A stretch of 64,000 nucleotides of DNA from Rhizobium sp. NXC24 (GTDB lineage Bacteria > Pseudomonadota > Alphaproteobacteria > Rhizobiales > Rhizobiaceae). The notes below the pieces were generated by a model, which was not told the origin of the DNA, ran no database searches, and saw only the letters and a list, made by a program, of their open reading frames with translations. Shown here piece after piece: positions 56,132 to 64,000 of this stretch; position 1 is the stretch's first letter, and the number at the start of each line of letters is the position of its first letter. Where the stretch lies: assembly GCF_002944315.1 (NCBI RefSeq), contig NZ_CP024314.1, positions 930,001 through 994,000 of the forward strand, given 5' to 3'. Position numbers and translations under genes: made by a program.

Positions 56132-57031
56132 ATGCATAAGTCCGGATTGATCGAACTCGAGGCCATCATCGCGGTCGCCCGGCGCGGCAGTTTCCGAGCC
56201 GCGGCGGTAGAACTCGGCATGTCGCCGACGGCGCTGAGCCATGCCGTCGCCGGATTGGAAACCCGGCTTGGTGTGCGCCTGTTCAACCGGACGACGCGCA
56301 GCGTTTCGCTTTCGGCCGCCGGCGAGCAGTTTGTCGCCACGGTCGCACCGGCGCTGTCGGACATCAACGGCGCCATGGAAGCGGTAAACAGCCATCGTGA
56401 CACGCCGGCCGGTGTCCTGCGCATCAACAGCTCGGTCGGCGCAGCACGCCAGATCCTGACGCCGATCGTTCTTGAATATCTCAAACGCTATCCGGACATG
56501 CGCCTCGATCTGGTGACCGAGGGACGTATGATCGATATCGTCGCGGATAGCTTCGATGCAGGCATCCGTACGGCGGATACCGTTCCGAAAGACATGATCG
56601 CCGTGCCCTTCGGCCCGCCATTGCGCTATGCCGTCGTCGGATCTCCCGCCTATTTCGAAGCGCACCCAAAGCCCGGCAAGCCACAGGATCTGATGCAGCA
56701 TTGTTGCATCCGCGCACGGTTGCCGAGCGGTTCGCTCTATCGCTGGGAATTCGAAAAACAAGGCGAAGTGCTGACGCTCGATGTTCCCGGTTCCCTCACT
56801 CTCGACGAGCCGACATTGATCCTGGAAGCGGCCCGCGAGGGCGCAGGCTTGGCATATCTTTCGGAATGGTCCACCGCTGCCGATATCGCTGCGGGACGAT
56901 TGGCGCGCATACTGGAAGACTGGACGCCTGCTCTGCCCGGCCTCTGCCTCTATTATCCCAGCCGCCGGCTCCTGCCGGCCGGGCTGCGGGCGCTCATCGA
57001 TTTGATCCACGAGGTCGGCCGGCATCGCTGA
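56132..57031 (+). CDS. LysR-family transcriptional regulator
   Basis: The 299-residue protein has the N-terminal LysR helix-turn-helix ([58 protein letters not shown]) and a periplasmic-binding-like effector domain. It is of the CrgA-like subgroup ([25 protein letters not shown]). It is divergent from the aldehyde dehydrogenase gene with 111 bases between, the classic arrangement for regulating that neighbour. Effector unknown. Confidence 0.9.
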   Translation: MHKSGLIELEAIIAVARRGSFRAAAVELGMSPTALSHAVAGLETRLGVRLFNRTTRSVSLSAAGEQFVATVAPALSDINGAMEAVNSHRDTPAGVLRINSSVGAARQILTPIVLEYLKRYPDMRLDLVTEGRMIDIVADSFDAGIRTADTVPKDMIAVPFGPPLRYAVVGSPAYFEAHPKPGKPQDLMQHCCIRARLPSGSLYRWEFEKQGEVLTLDVPGSLTLDEPTLILEAAREGAGLAYLSEWSTAADIAAGRLARILEDWTPALPGLCLYYPSRRLLPAGLRALIDLIHEVGRHR

Positions 57032-57137
57032 CTGCCGAAAGTGGCGCGCTCGCCAGCAACGCGCACGAGCTGCTCCCTGCAAGTCCGAGCAATGGACTTA
57101 AGCCATTTTTGTGATTTATTGCGATTAATTTGTTCAA

Positions 57138-58328
57138 TTGCTAAACTTATTTTCAAGCCAAAATATTCGGCAAATACCCAGGCGGAACATCGAATTGCTC
57201 ACCTCTTCGCAGCGACAGCTCCTGCGTGTCATCAGCGAATCCGGCCCGCTCAGCCGGACGGTTCTTGCCGCATCGATGGGGCTCAGCAAGGCGGCGATGA
57301 GCGGGATTGCCCGCGATCTGATCACGCTTGGCGTCCTGCATGAAACCGAAACGGTCTATGGCCAGGGCCGGCCGTCGATATTGCTTGATCTGCATCCTGA
57401 AGGCGCCTTTTTCGTCGGCATCTCGCTGCTTGAGGATCCGGCGCCGATGGTCCTCAGCGATCTCAACGGTAAGATTATTGCCCGCGAGAATATGCCCTTG
57501 TCGCGCGATCCGGAGGTCATAGCGAGGCTGATCGCCGATGCGCTTCCGAAACTGCTCGCCGGGCGGCCTGATGTGGCGGCCAAACTATCGGGCCTTGGCG
57601 TGGCGCTCTCCGGTTTTGTTGACGAGAAGCAAGCCAATTGCGTGCAATCTACCCTGCTTGGCTGGCAGGGTGTGCCGCTTGCCAAGATCATCCGGCAGAA
57701 GACCGGCATCGAGACCTTCATTGAAAACGACGCCAAGGCCATAGCCGTCAGCGAAAAGCTTTTCGGCACTGCCCGCGACATCCGGAATTTTAGCGTCGTC
57801 TCGTTGGGAGAAGGCGTCGGATGTGCCCATTTCATCCGAGGCAAGCTCTATCGCGGCAATCACGGCGGCGCCGGTGAGATCGCCCATTGCACCATCGAGC
57901 CCAACGGCTCGCCCTGCCGCTGCGGCAAGCGCGGCTGCCTCGACACCGTGGCCTCGATAAACGCGATCAAGGAAATGTCGAAGACGGAGGGCCTTTCCTG
58001 CACCTCGCTGACCGAGCTGGAGGAAGAGGCATCGGCTGGCAATGCCGTCGCCATCCGCATCCTACACCGGGCCGGCGGCGCCCTTGGTCTGGCGATCGCT
58101 CATCTCATCCAGTTCAACGATCCCGGCATGATCTTGATCACCCATGTCGAAGGCAATTTCGACGGATTGTTCGGCACCCTCGTGCAGCAGGCGATCGAAG
58201 CCAATGTGTTGCCGCGCTATGCCGGGCAGACGCCGATCCGCACCCAACGCGTCAACGGCGACATCTGGGCGCGAGGTGCAGCCAGCATCGCCGCCCACAA
58301 TTTCCTGATTGGTCCCAACCCGAATTGA
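57138..58328 (+). CDS. ROK-family transcriptional regulator
   Basis: The product of up to 396 residues has an N-terminal winged helix (LLRVISESGPLSRTVLAASM, GLSKAAMSGIARDLI) and a ROK domain with ENDAKAIAV, GEGVGCAHFIRGKLYRGNHG, GAGEIAH and the zinc motif CRCGKRGCLD. It is a NagC/XylR-type regulator that binds a sugar or related ligand. The annotated start is TTG without a clear ribosome site; a TTG at 57195 is an alternative. Nine bases separate it from the M81 gene, so the two are co-transcribed. Confidence 0.86.
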   Translation: MLNLFSSQNIRQIPRRNIELLTSSQRQLLRVISESGPLSRTVLAASMGLSKAAMSGIARDLITLGVLHETETVYGQGRPSILLDLHPEGAFFVGISLLEDPAPMVLSDLNGKIIARENMPLSRDPEVIARLIADALPKLLAGRPDVAAKLSGLGVALSGFVDEKQANCVQSTLLGWQGVPLAKIIRQKTGIETFIENDAKAIAVSEKLFGTARDIRNFSVVSLGEGVGCAHFIRGKLYRGNHGGAGEIAHCTIEPNGSPCRCGKRGCLDTVASINAIKEMSKTEGLSCTSLTELEEEASAGNAVAIRILHRAGGALGLAIAHLIQFNDPGMILITHVEGNFDGLFGTLVQQAIEANVLPRYAGQTPIRTQRVNGDIWARGAASIAAHNFLIGPNPN

Positions 58329-58336
58329 GGTTTTCC

Positions 58337-59782
58337 ATGCGTATTGCCGTTGGTGGCATTCATATCGAATGCAGCACGTACAATCCGGTTCTGAACGAAG
58401 AAAAGGATTTCCGCGTCGTGCGCGGCGAGGAACTGACGGCCGCACCTTATTTCGCATTTCTCAAAGACTATGACGCCGAGTTCCTGCCGACGATCCACGC
58501 GAGGGCCATCGCCGGCGGGCCTGTTGCGCGCCACGCCTATGAAGCCTTCAAGGCGGAATTCCTGGAGCGGCTGAAGCCGCTCTTGCCGCTCGACGGTCTC
58601 TACCTCGCCATGCACGGAGCGATGTATGTCGAGGGCATGGAGGATGCGGAGGGCGATTGGATCAGCGCTGCCCGCGAGCTCGTCGGCAACGACTGCATGC
58701 TTTCCGCGAGCTACGATCTGCATGGCAATGTCACCCAGCGTATCATCGATGCATTGGACATGTATTCCACATATCGCACCGCGCCGCATATCGACGTTGA
58801 GGAAACCATGCGCCGTGCGGTGACGATGCTCGTTAAAAGCCTGAAAACCGGCGTGAAGCCCATCCTGCTCTGGGCGCCGATCCCTGTGCTCTTGCCCGGC
58901 GAGCGCACCAGCACTGTCGATGAGCCCGCAAAGAGTCTCTACGACCTGCTGCCCGGTATCGATGCCATCGACGGTGTCTGGGATGCCTCGCTGATGGTCG
59001 GCTATGTCTGGGCCGACGAGTCCCGTGCTACTGCGGCCGCCATCATGACCGGCACGGACCGCTCCGTTCTCGAATGCGAAGCCAAACGGCTGGCGCAGGC
59101 CTATTGGGATGTCCGCAAGGATTTCGTCTTTGGTTGCGAGACCGGCTCGATCGAGGAATGTGTCGCAAAGGCAATCGGCAGCCCGACCGCGCCTGTTGTG
59201 CTTGCCGAATCCGGCGATAACCCGACCGGCGGCGGTATCGGCGACCGCGCCGATGTGCTGGCGGAACTTCTCGCCAAACGCGCGACTGGCGTCGTATTCG
59301 CGGGTATCGCCGACAGAGCGGCAACCGAAGCCTGCTACGCTGCCGGTGTCGGCGCTAGACTCGATCTCACTGTCGGCGCATCGCTAGACACCAAGGGCAG
59401 CAAACCGGTGACCGCCGCGTTCACGGTCAAGTTCCTGCTGAATACCGACGATGCCATGGACCGCCAGGCGGTCGTCTCGGCGGGCGGCATCGATCTGGTA
59501 CTGTCGGCTAAACGCCGCCCGTATCACAACATTGCCGACTTCACACGTCTCGGGCTCGATCCGCATCGAGCCAAGATCATTGTCGTAAAGTCCGGCTATC
59601 TCTCGCCGGAACTGGCTCCGATCGCCAATCCAAACCTGATGGCGCTCTCGCCCGGGGTGGTCGATCAGTTCGTCGAGCGGCTGCCGCGGCTGCGCAAGCA
59701 GAGGCCCACCTACCCCTTCGATAAGGATTTTACCTTCACGCCCGAGGTGGCGATTTCAGCTCGTTCGGCGAGCCGCCGCTGA
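58337..59782 (+). CDS. M81-family metallopeptidase (MlrC/microcystinase C-like)
   Basis: The ATG at 58337 begins MRIAVGGIHIECSTYNPVLN, the family's usual start; the longer frame from 57887 overlaps the ROK gene. The 481-residue protein has GLYLAMHGAMYVEGMEDAEGD, SYDLHGNVTQRIIDALDMYSTYRTAPHIDVEET (Asp/His metal ligands) and ESGDNPTGGGIGD. MlrC cleaves linear microcystin products; most homologues have unknown peptide substrates. It lies between the ROK gene and a GntR regulator/gamma-glutamyltransferase pair, suggesting breakdown of a modified peptide. Confidence 0.88.
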   Translation: MRIAVGGIHIECSTYNPVLNEEKDFRVVRGEELTAAPYFAFLKDYDAEFLPTIHARAIAGGPVARHAYEAFKAEFLERLKPLLPLDGLYLAMHGAMYVEGMEDAEGDWISAARELVGNDCMLSASYDLHGNVTQRIIDALDMYSTYRTAPHIDVEETMRRAVTMLVKSLKTGVKPILLWAPIPVLLPGERTSTVDEPAKSLYDLLPGIDAIDGVWDASLMVGYVWADESRATAAAIMTGTDRSVLECEAKRLAQAYWDVRKDFVFGCETGSIEECVAKAIGSPTAPVVLAESGDNPTGGGIGDRADVLAELLAKRATGVVFAGIADRAATEACYAAGVGARLDLTVGASLDTKGSKPVTAAFTVKFLLNTDDAMDRQAVVSAGGIDLVLSAKRRPYHNIADFTRLGLDPHRAKIIVVKSGYLSPELAPIANPNLMALSPGVVDQFVERLPRLRKQRPTYPFDKDFTFTPEVAISARSASRR

Positions 59783-59846
59783 TTGCTGGGAAGGCACGGT
59801 GCTTCGCTATATACTGCACAAAAAAGAGCTTGACGGCGCATACGGG

Positions 59847-59878
59847 TTGACCTTGTATTGAACCAATTTAAAATTGGT
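59847..59878 (+). promoter_or_regulatory. Promoter with overlapping palindromic operator
   Basis: TTGACC (59847-59852) and TAAAAT (59869-59874) are spaced by 16 bases. The perfect 17-base palindrome ACCAATTT-A-AAATTGGT (59862-59878) covers the -10 box, 17 bases before the ATG of the GntR gene. This predicts autoregulation and repression of the downstream gamma-glutamyltransferase gene. Confidence 0.65.
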
Positions 59879-59895
59879 CCGATACATAAAACATC

Positions 59896-60645
59896 ATGAC
59901 AGCGGGCAATCTTCCCGAAAATTCCACCTATGCCCTGGAAAAGCTCCGGGGCCTGTTGGAATCGGACAAACTGGAACCGGAAGGCAAGCTGCCGACAGAG
60001 CGGGCTCTTTCGGATATGTTCGGCGTCAGCCGCCGCGCCATCCGGCGAGCACTGGAAGTGCTGGAGGCCGAAGGCCGCATCTGGCGGCGCCAGGGGTCGG
60101 GGACCTATGCCGGCCAGCGCCCGGATGATTGGAGCCAGCATGTCGGCTCGCTGGTCGCCGGCACCAATCTCATGGAAGTCATGGAAGTGCGTCTGCGCAT
60201 CGAGCCGCAGCTCGCCCAGCTCGCCGCGATGCGCGCCAAACCCGACGATATCGAGCGTATGTACGAGCTGACGAAAAAAATCTTCGCCAGCGGCGATGCC
60301 GATAGCCGCGAACTTTGGGACGGCGCGCTGCATCGCCTGATTGCTCAAAGCGCCGGCAATCAATTCTTTCTGTCGATCTTCGATGTCATCAACCATGTCC
60401 GTCAGGACGAGGCATGGCAAACCATTCGCGAATTGGCCCGCAATATCAACAGAACGCGCCCGGTAACATACGCACAGCATATGGCAATCATCGATGCGAT
60501 CGCGGCTCGCGATCCGATGAAAGCTGCCGAGGCCATGCGCGAACATCTGCTGATGCTGCAGGAAAGCCTAGTCCGCGTCACCTCGCTCGACGCGCAGCAT
60601 CCGCAGAAGGAGCTGGCCGAAGAGTTTGCCGAGGATTTGAAATGA
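59896..60645 (+). CDS. FadR-subfamily GntR regulator
   Basis: The 249-residue protein has a winged helix (GKLPTERALSDMFGVSRRAI, RRALEVLEAEGRIWRRQGSG) and an FCD domain with LWDGALHRLIAQSAGN and HMAIIDAIAARD. It follows a promoter whose -10 box lies inside a perfect palindrome, so it likely represses itself and the gene 37 bases downstream. The ligand may be an amino-acid or peptide-derived acid given the neighbours, which is inference. Confidence 0.87.
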   Translation: MTAGNLPENSTYALEKLRGLLESDKLEPEGKLPTERALSDMFGVSRRAIRRALEVLEAEGRIWRRQGSGTYAGQRPDDWSQHVGSLVAGTNLMEVMEVRLRIEPQLAQLAAMRAKPDDIERMYELTKKIFASGDADSRELWDGALHRLIAQSAGNQFFLSIFDVINHVRQDEAWQTIRELARNINRTRPVTYAQHMAIIDAIAARDPMKAAEAMREHLLMLQESLVRVTSLDAQHPQKELAEEFAEDLK

Positions 60646-60682
60646 CTGCGCAAAGCATGAATCATCTGAAAGGGCTGCTGCA

Positions 60683-62470
60683 ATGACCGCATTTACGACA
60701 CGTCCGGAAATTCTCGGCACTTTCGGTGTCGTCACCTCCACACACTGGATCGCCTCGGCCGTCGGCATGAGCATCCTCGAAAAGGGCGGCAACGCGTTCG
60801 ATGCGGCTGTTGCGACCGGCTTTGTCCTGCAGATCGTCGAGCCGCATCTCTGCGGTCCCGGCGGCGATATGCCCGCGGTCATCTATTCCAAGAAGAAGGA
60901 CAAGGTCGAAGTCATCTGCGCCCAGGGCACTGCTCCCGCCGGCGCCACTCTCGAACATTATACGAGCGAGGGCCTGTCGCTGATCCCCGGCGACGGACTG
61001 CTTGCAACCGTTATCCCCGGCTCCTTCGGCGGCTGGATGCTGATGCTGCGCGACTATGGCAAGCTCACCGTCCGCGACGTCCTCGAGCCGGCGATCTACT
61101 ATGCCGAGCATGGTCATCCGGTGCTGCCGCGCGTTTCCGAGACCATAGCCGGCCTTGCCGATTTCTATCGCAAGGAGTGGCCGACCTCCTATGAAACCTG
61201 GCTGCCAGGCGGCTTCGCTCCGGAACCCTGGTCGAACTTCAAGAACCCGGTGCTTGCCGAAACCTGGAAGCGCGTGGTCGCGGAGGCGGAAAGCAAAAGC
61301 GGCCGCGAGGCGCAAATCGAAGCGGCGCGCGACGCTTACTATCGCGGCTTTGTCGCCGAGGCGATCGACGCTTACCTCCGCAAGGCGGAAGTCATGGATG
61401 CGAGCGGCCGACGCCACAAGGGCGTGCTGACGGCCGATGACATGGCCAACTGGTGGCCAACGATCGAAGAGCCGTTGACCTATGACTATCACGGCTGGAC
61501 CATCGCCAAGATCGGCCCTTGGGGCCAAGGGCCGGCTTTCCTGCAGACGCTGTCGCTGCTGAAGGGTTTCGATATCTCAGCCATGGATCCGGCCGGCGCA
61601 GATTTCGTCCACACGATCACGGAAGCGATGAAGCTCGCCTTTGCCGACCGCGAGGTGTACTACGGCGATCCGAACTTCTCCAAGGTGCCGCTCGAGATCC
61701 TGCTGTCGGATGCCTATGCCGAAGAGCGCCGCAAGCTGATCACCTCGCAAGCGTCCTATGATCTGCGTCCCGGGAGGCTGCCCGGCTTCGAAAGCCAGTA
61801 TGACCTCACGATGGACATGCTGGAAACGCCGGAAGCCAAGGCTGGCGTGGTCTACGAGCCAACCATGTCGCATCTGAGGGAAAAACGCGGCGATACCGTG
61901 CATATCGACGTCATCGACCGCGAAGGCAATATGGTCTCGGTGACGCCCTCGGGCGGTTGGCTGCAATCTTCGCCGGTCATCCCCGGCCTTGGCTTCTGCC
62001 TCAATTCACGCGCGCAAATGTTTTGGCTGAAGTCCGGCCTGCCTTCGTCGCTCGCGCCTGGCAAGCGGCCGCGCACCACGCTGACGCCATCGCTCGGCCT
62101 CTACGAGGGTCGTCCGACGCTTGCCTTCGGCACACCCGGCGGAGACCAGCAGGAACAATGGCAGCTCTCTTTCTTCCTGCGCTACGCCCATCACGGCATG
62201 AACCTGCAGGAGGCAATCGATCAGCCGCTGTTCCACAGCGCGCATTTCCCGAGCTCCTTCTATCCCCGCACGCGCGAGCCCGGCAGCATTACGGCGGAAG
62301 CCAATTTCAGCGCAGAGGTGCTCGAGGCACTGCGCAAGAAGGGCCACAAGCTGACGGTCGCGCCGGAATGGACGGTCGGCCGGCTGACCGCCGCACGGCG
62401 CGATGCCGACGGCCTGCTGCGCGCGGCCGCCACGCCGCGTTTGATGCAGGCCTATGCGGTCGGGAGGTAA
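60683..62470 (+). CDS. Gamma-glutamyltransferase family protein
   Basis: The 595-residue Ntn-hydrolase has the large-subunit start VVTSTHWIASAVGMSILEKG with GGNAFDAAVA, PHLCGPGGDMPAVI and GSFGGW, and the autoprocessing site GDTVHIDVIDREGNMVS, whose Thr becomes the nucleophile after cleavage. No signal peptide is visible, unlike periplasmic Ggt, so it is probably cytosolic. It removes gamma-glutamyl groups or hydrolyses related acyl amides. It is in a transcript with the GntR gene. Confidence 0.88.
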   Translation: MTAFTTRPEILGTFGVVTSTHWIASAVGMSILEKGGNAFDAAVATGFVLQIVEPHLCGPGGDMPAVIYSKKKDKVEVICAQGTAPAGATLEHYTSEGLSLIPGDGLLATVIPGSFGGWMLMLRDYGKLTVRDVLEPAIYYAEHGHPVLPRVSETIAGLADFYRKEWPTSYETWLPGGFAPEPWSNFKNPVLAETWKRVVAEAESKSGREAQIEAARDAYYRGFVAEAIDAYLRKAEVMDASGRRHKGVLTADDMANWWPTIEEPLTYDYHGWTIAKIGPWGQGPAFLQTLSLLKGFDISAMDPAGADFVHTITEAMKLAFADREVYYGDPNFSKVPLEILLSDAYAEERRKLITSQASYDLRPGRLPGFESQYDLTMDMLETPEAKAGVVYEPTMSHLREKRGDTVHIDVIDREGNMVSVTPSGGWLQSSPVIPGLGFCLNSRAQMFWLKSGLPSSLAPGKRPRTTLTPSLGLYEGRPTLAFGTPGGDQQEQWQLSFFLRYAHHGMNLQEAIDQPLFHSAHFPSSFYPRTREPGSITAEANFSAEVLEALRKKGHKLTVAPEWTVGRLTAARRDADGLLRAAATPRLMQAYAVGR

Positions 62471-62577
62471 TCTGGTGCGGCTGGATCTGGCCGCATAACG
62501 CAATCGTGCCGTTGACTTCAGCCGGTTCGCGCGCTGATATCGGCAGCCTGTTTTCAAAATGATTTGGAGTGATTGTG

Positions 62578-63129
62578 ATGACTGATACCGTGCTCGATAT
62601 CCCGGTGAAGCGGATCGATGGCAGCGAGACGACACTTGCCGATTATCGCGGCAAGGTCATCATGGTCGTCAACGTCGCCTCCAAATGCGGGCTGACGGTG
62701 CAATATGAAGGGCTGGAAAAGCTCTACGAGGACAAGCGCGACGATGGTCTCGTCATTGCCGGCTTTCCCGCCAATGATTTCAAGGGCCAGGAACCGGGCA
62801 CGAATGACGAAATCTTGAGCTTCTGCACCCTCACCTATGACGTGCAGTTTCCGATGTTTTCCAAGATCGCAGTGACGGGCGAAGAGCGGCATCCGCTCTA
62901 CAACAGCCTGATCGCCTCCGGCGTCGAAACGACCGGTGACGGACCGATGCGGGAGCGCCTGGCAAAGCACGGCCTCGAAACCGGACAGGATGGCGGCATC
63001 GTCTGGAACTTCGAAAAATTCGTGATCGGCCGGGATGGCAAGGTCGCTGCCCGCTTCGCACCCGACGTTACCGCAGACGATCCGCGCTTGCTCTCGGCTC
63101 TGGAAAAAGAGCTGGCCCGCGCAAGCTGA
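62578..63129 (+). CDS. Glutathione peroxidase-like protein
   Basis: The 183-residue product has the Gpx signature MVVNVASKCGLTVQYEGLEK with the peroxidatic Cys, GFPANDFKGQEPG (Gln) and IVWNFEKFVIGRDG (Trp/Asn), so the catalytic tetrad is present. A downstream Cys in ILSFCTLTYDVQF probably acts as the resolving cysteine, which would make the enzyme thioredoxin-linked. It reduces hydrogen or lipid peroxides. It stands 107 bases after the gamma-glutamyltransferase gene with its own ribosome site. Confidence 0.9.
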   Translation: MTDTVLDIPVKRIDGSETTLADYRGKVIMVVNVASKCGLTVQYEGLEKLYEDKRDDGLVIAGFPANDFKGQEPGTNDEILSFCTLTYDVQFPMFSKIAVTGEERHPLYNSLIASGVETTGDGPMRERLAKHGLETGQDGGIVWNFEKFVIGRDGKVAARFAPDVTADDPRLLSALEKELARAS

Positions 63130-63311
63130 GGCACGACGTAGATTTCGAAAAATATATCATAATCCCAATAGGTTACGTTTTCTCTCGGGCAGCAACGCAA
63201 AGATGCTTAGCCCGGTCGTATCATTGCCTCCCCTCCTAGCCGGGAGTATCTTCCGGCTTCCGAATATATCCGGACGGAACGCTGCAGCAGTTCTGATGGG
63301 AGGAGGATGTC

Positions 63312-64000
63312 ATGCGCGAACCTGATATGCAAAAACTTGACGCCCTGGTCGGACGCCTAGTCGGCGACGTCGGAGCGGCGGTCTCGGGAGTGTTGGTGAC
63401 ACTCGGAGACCATTTAGGTCTGTTCAAAGCCATGGCGGACGGGACGCCGATGACGTCGACGGAACTGGCCGACAAAGTAGGCGTGAAGGAGCGCTATGTG
63501 CGCGAATGGCTGTCGGCGCAGGCGGCTGCCGATTATGTCAGCTATGACGACAAGACCGAACGCTTCTACCTGACGCCCGAACAGGCGATGGTGTTTGCTG
63601 AGGAAAACAGCCCCGCCTTCTTCACCGGCGCCTTCGATGTCGTTCAATCCATGTGGATGGACGAACCGAAGATCGCCAATGCCTTCAAGACCGGCAGCGG
63701 TCTCGGATGGCATGAACACAGCGCCTGCCTGTTCCGAGGCACAGAGCGGTTTTTCCGGCCGGGCTACAACAGCCACCTCGTCTCAGAATGGATACCGGCA
63801 CTGGAGGGCCTGGATGAAAAGCTTCAGGCCGGCGCTGCCGTGGCCGACGTTGGTTGCGGTCATGGCGCCTCGACCATCCTGATGGCGCAGGCCTATCCGA
63901 ACTCGACCTTCTTCGGTTTCGACTACCATCTCCCCTCCATCGAGCGGGCGAGAGCCGCAGCGAAGGAGGCAGGCGTCGCCGGCCGCATCACCTTCGAGCA
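63312..64000 (+). CDS. Class I SAM-dependent methyltransferase (partial)
   Basis: The gene begins at an ATG with GGAGG seven bases upstream and runs off the right edge. The first 120 residues form a winged-helix-like dimerisation region (MTSTELADKVGVKERYVREW), followed by the SAM-binding motif VADVGCGHGASTILMAQAYP and the acidic loop FFGFDYHLPSIERAR. It resembles O- or N-methyltransferases with an N-terminal helical domain. Substrate unknown. The 182-base upstream gap holds only an imperfect TTCCG/CGGAA dyad. Confidence 0.85.
   Translation, partial: MREPDMQKLDALVGRLVGDVGAAVSGVLVTLGDHLGLFKAMADGTPMTSTELADKVGVKERYVREWLSAQAAADYVSYDDKTERFYLTPEQAMVFAEENSPAFFTGAFDVVQSMWMDEPKIANAFKTGSGLGWHEHSACLFRGTERFFRPGYNSHLVSEWIPALEGLDEKLQAGAAVADVGCGHGASTILMAQAYPNSTFFGFDYHLPSIERARAAAKEAGVAGRITFE

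Noticed and set aside
54599..57082. A single 827-codon minus-strand frame
   Set aside because: Only the last 473 codons match aldehyde dehydrogenase, with a good ribosome site at 56020. The upstream part is antisense to a clear LysR gene.
57887..58336. N-terminal extension of the M81 peptidase gene
   Set aside because: It overlaps the ROK regulator in another frame and is Arg/His-rich nonsense; the family start is at 58337 with its own ribosome site.

Overview
The window reads as the chromosome or a large replicon of a fast-growing Rhizobium-type alphaproteobacterium. The support is high GC, rhizobial small-protein families (DUF3175, DUF2934, short lipoproteins), a KdpFABC-DE locus followed by an EIIA(Ntr)-like gene, the Agrobacterium-type galacturonate oxidation set (Udh, Gci, KdgD), and IS110/ISNCY elements typical of rhizobia. 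No rRNA, tRNA or CRISPR array was seen.

Layout: 0-2.7 kb holds small stress-type genes, a glutathione S-transferase and a partial isoprenylcysteine methyltransferase-like gene. 3.0-6.3 kb has a PLD-type cardiolipin synthase, its EEP-family partner and a histidine phosphatase. 6.4-10.2 kb is a galacturonate pathway with a GntR regulator and a clear palindromic operator. 10.2-14.1 kb is a sulfate ABC transporter. 14.2-23.1 kb is the potassium system kdpFABC-kdpDE plus an EIIA-like gene, with two very small membrane ORFs and two intercistronic hairpins. 23.5-25.8 kb is an unusual three-gene operon: ICMT-like, orphan E2-type acyltransferase, and an SDR carrying a C-terminal SEC-C zinc motif. 25.9-29.9 kb has lipoproteins, an L,D-transpeptidase, an SDR and a diguanylate cyclase.

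30.0-35.9 kb is a transposon cluster. It has one IS110-family element, then an ISNCY-type transposase gene split by two abutting IS110-family elements. The non-coding DNA after each IS110 transposase can be read as a guide (bridge/seek) RNA: short variable segments in a conserved scaffold match the element's own ends and, in most cases, its insertion site. This is the strongest finding.

37.2-44.8 kb carries a cupredoxin and a signalling/enzyme cluster. In it, a class III cyclase with TPRs, a Gly-His-tailed PAP2/haloperoxidase and a subtilase form a likely operon behind a perfect 22-bp palindrome; a membrane HAMP cyclase lies upstream. Next come an acetamidase/formamidase and a K+/H+-type antiporter with a cyclic-nucleotide-binding domain, so cAMP and potassium control may be linked here. 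48-57 kb has a polyol dehydrogenase, two DHA2 exporters, regulators, a deaminase and an aldehyde dehydrogenase. 57-62.5 kb is a peptide-type catabolic group (ROK regulator, M81 metallopeptidase, GntR regulator with palindromic operator, gamma-glutamyltransferase-like enzyme). The window ends with a glutathione peroxidase and a partial methyltransferase.
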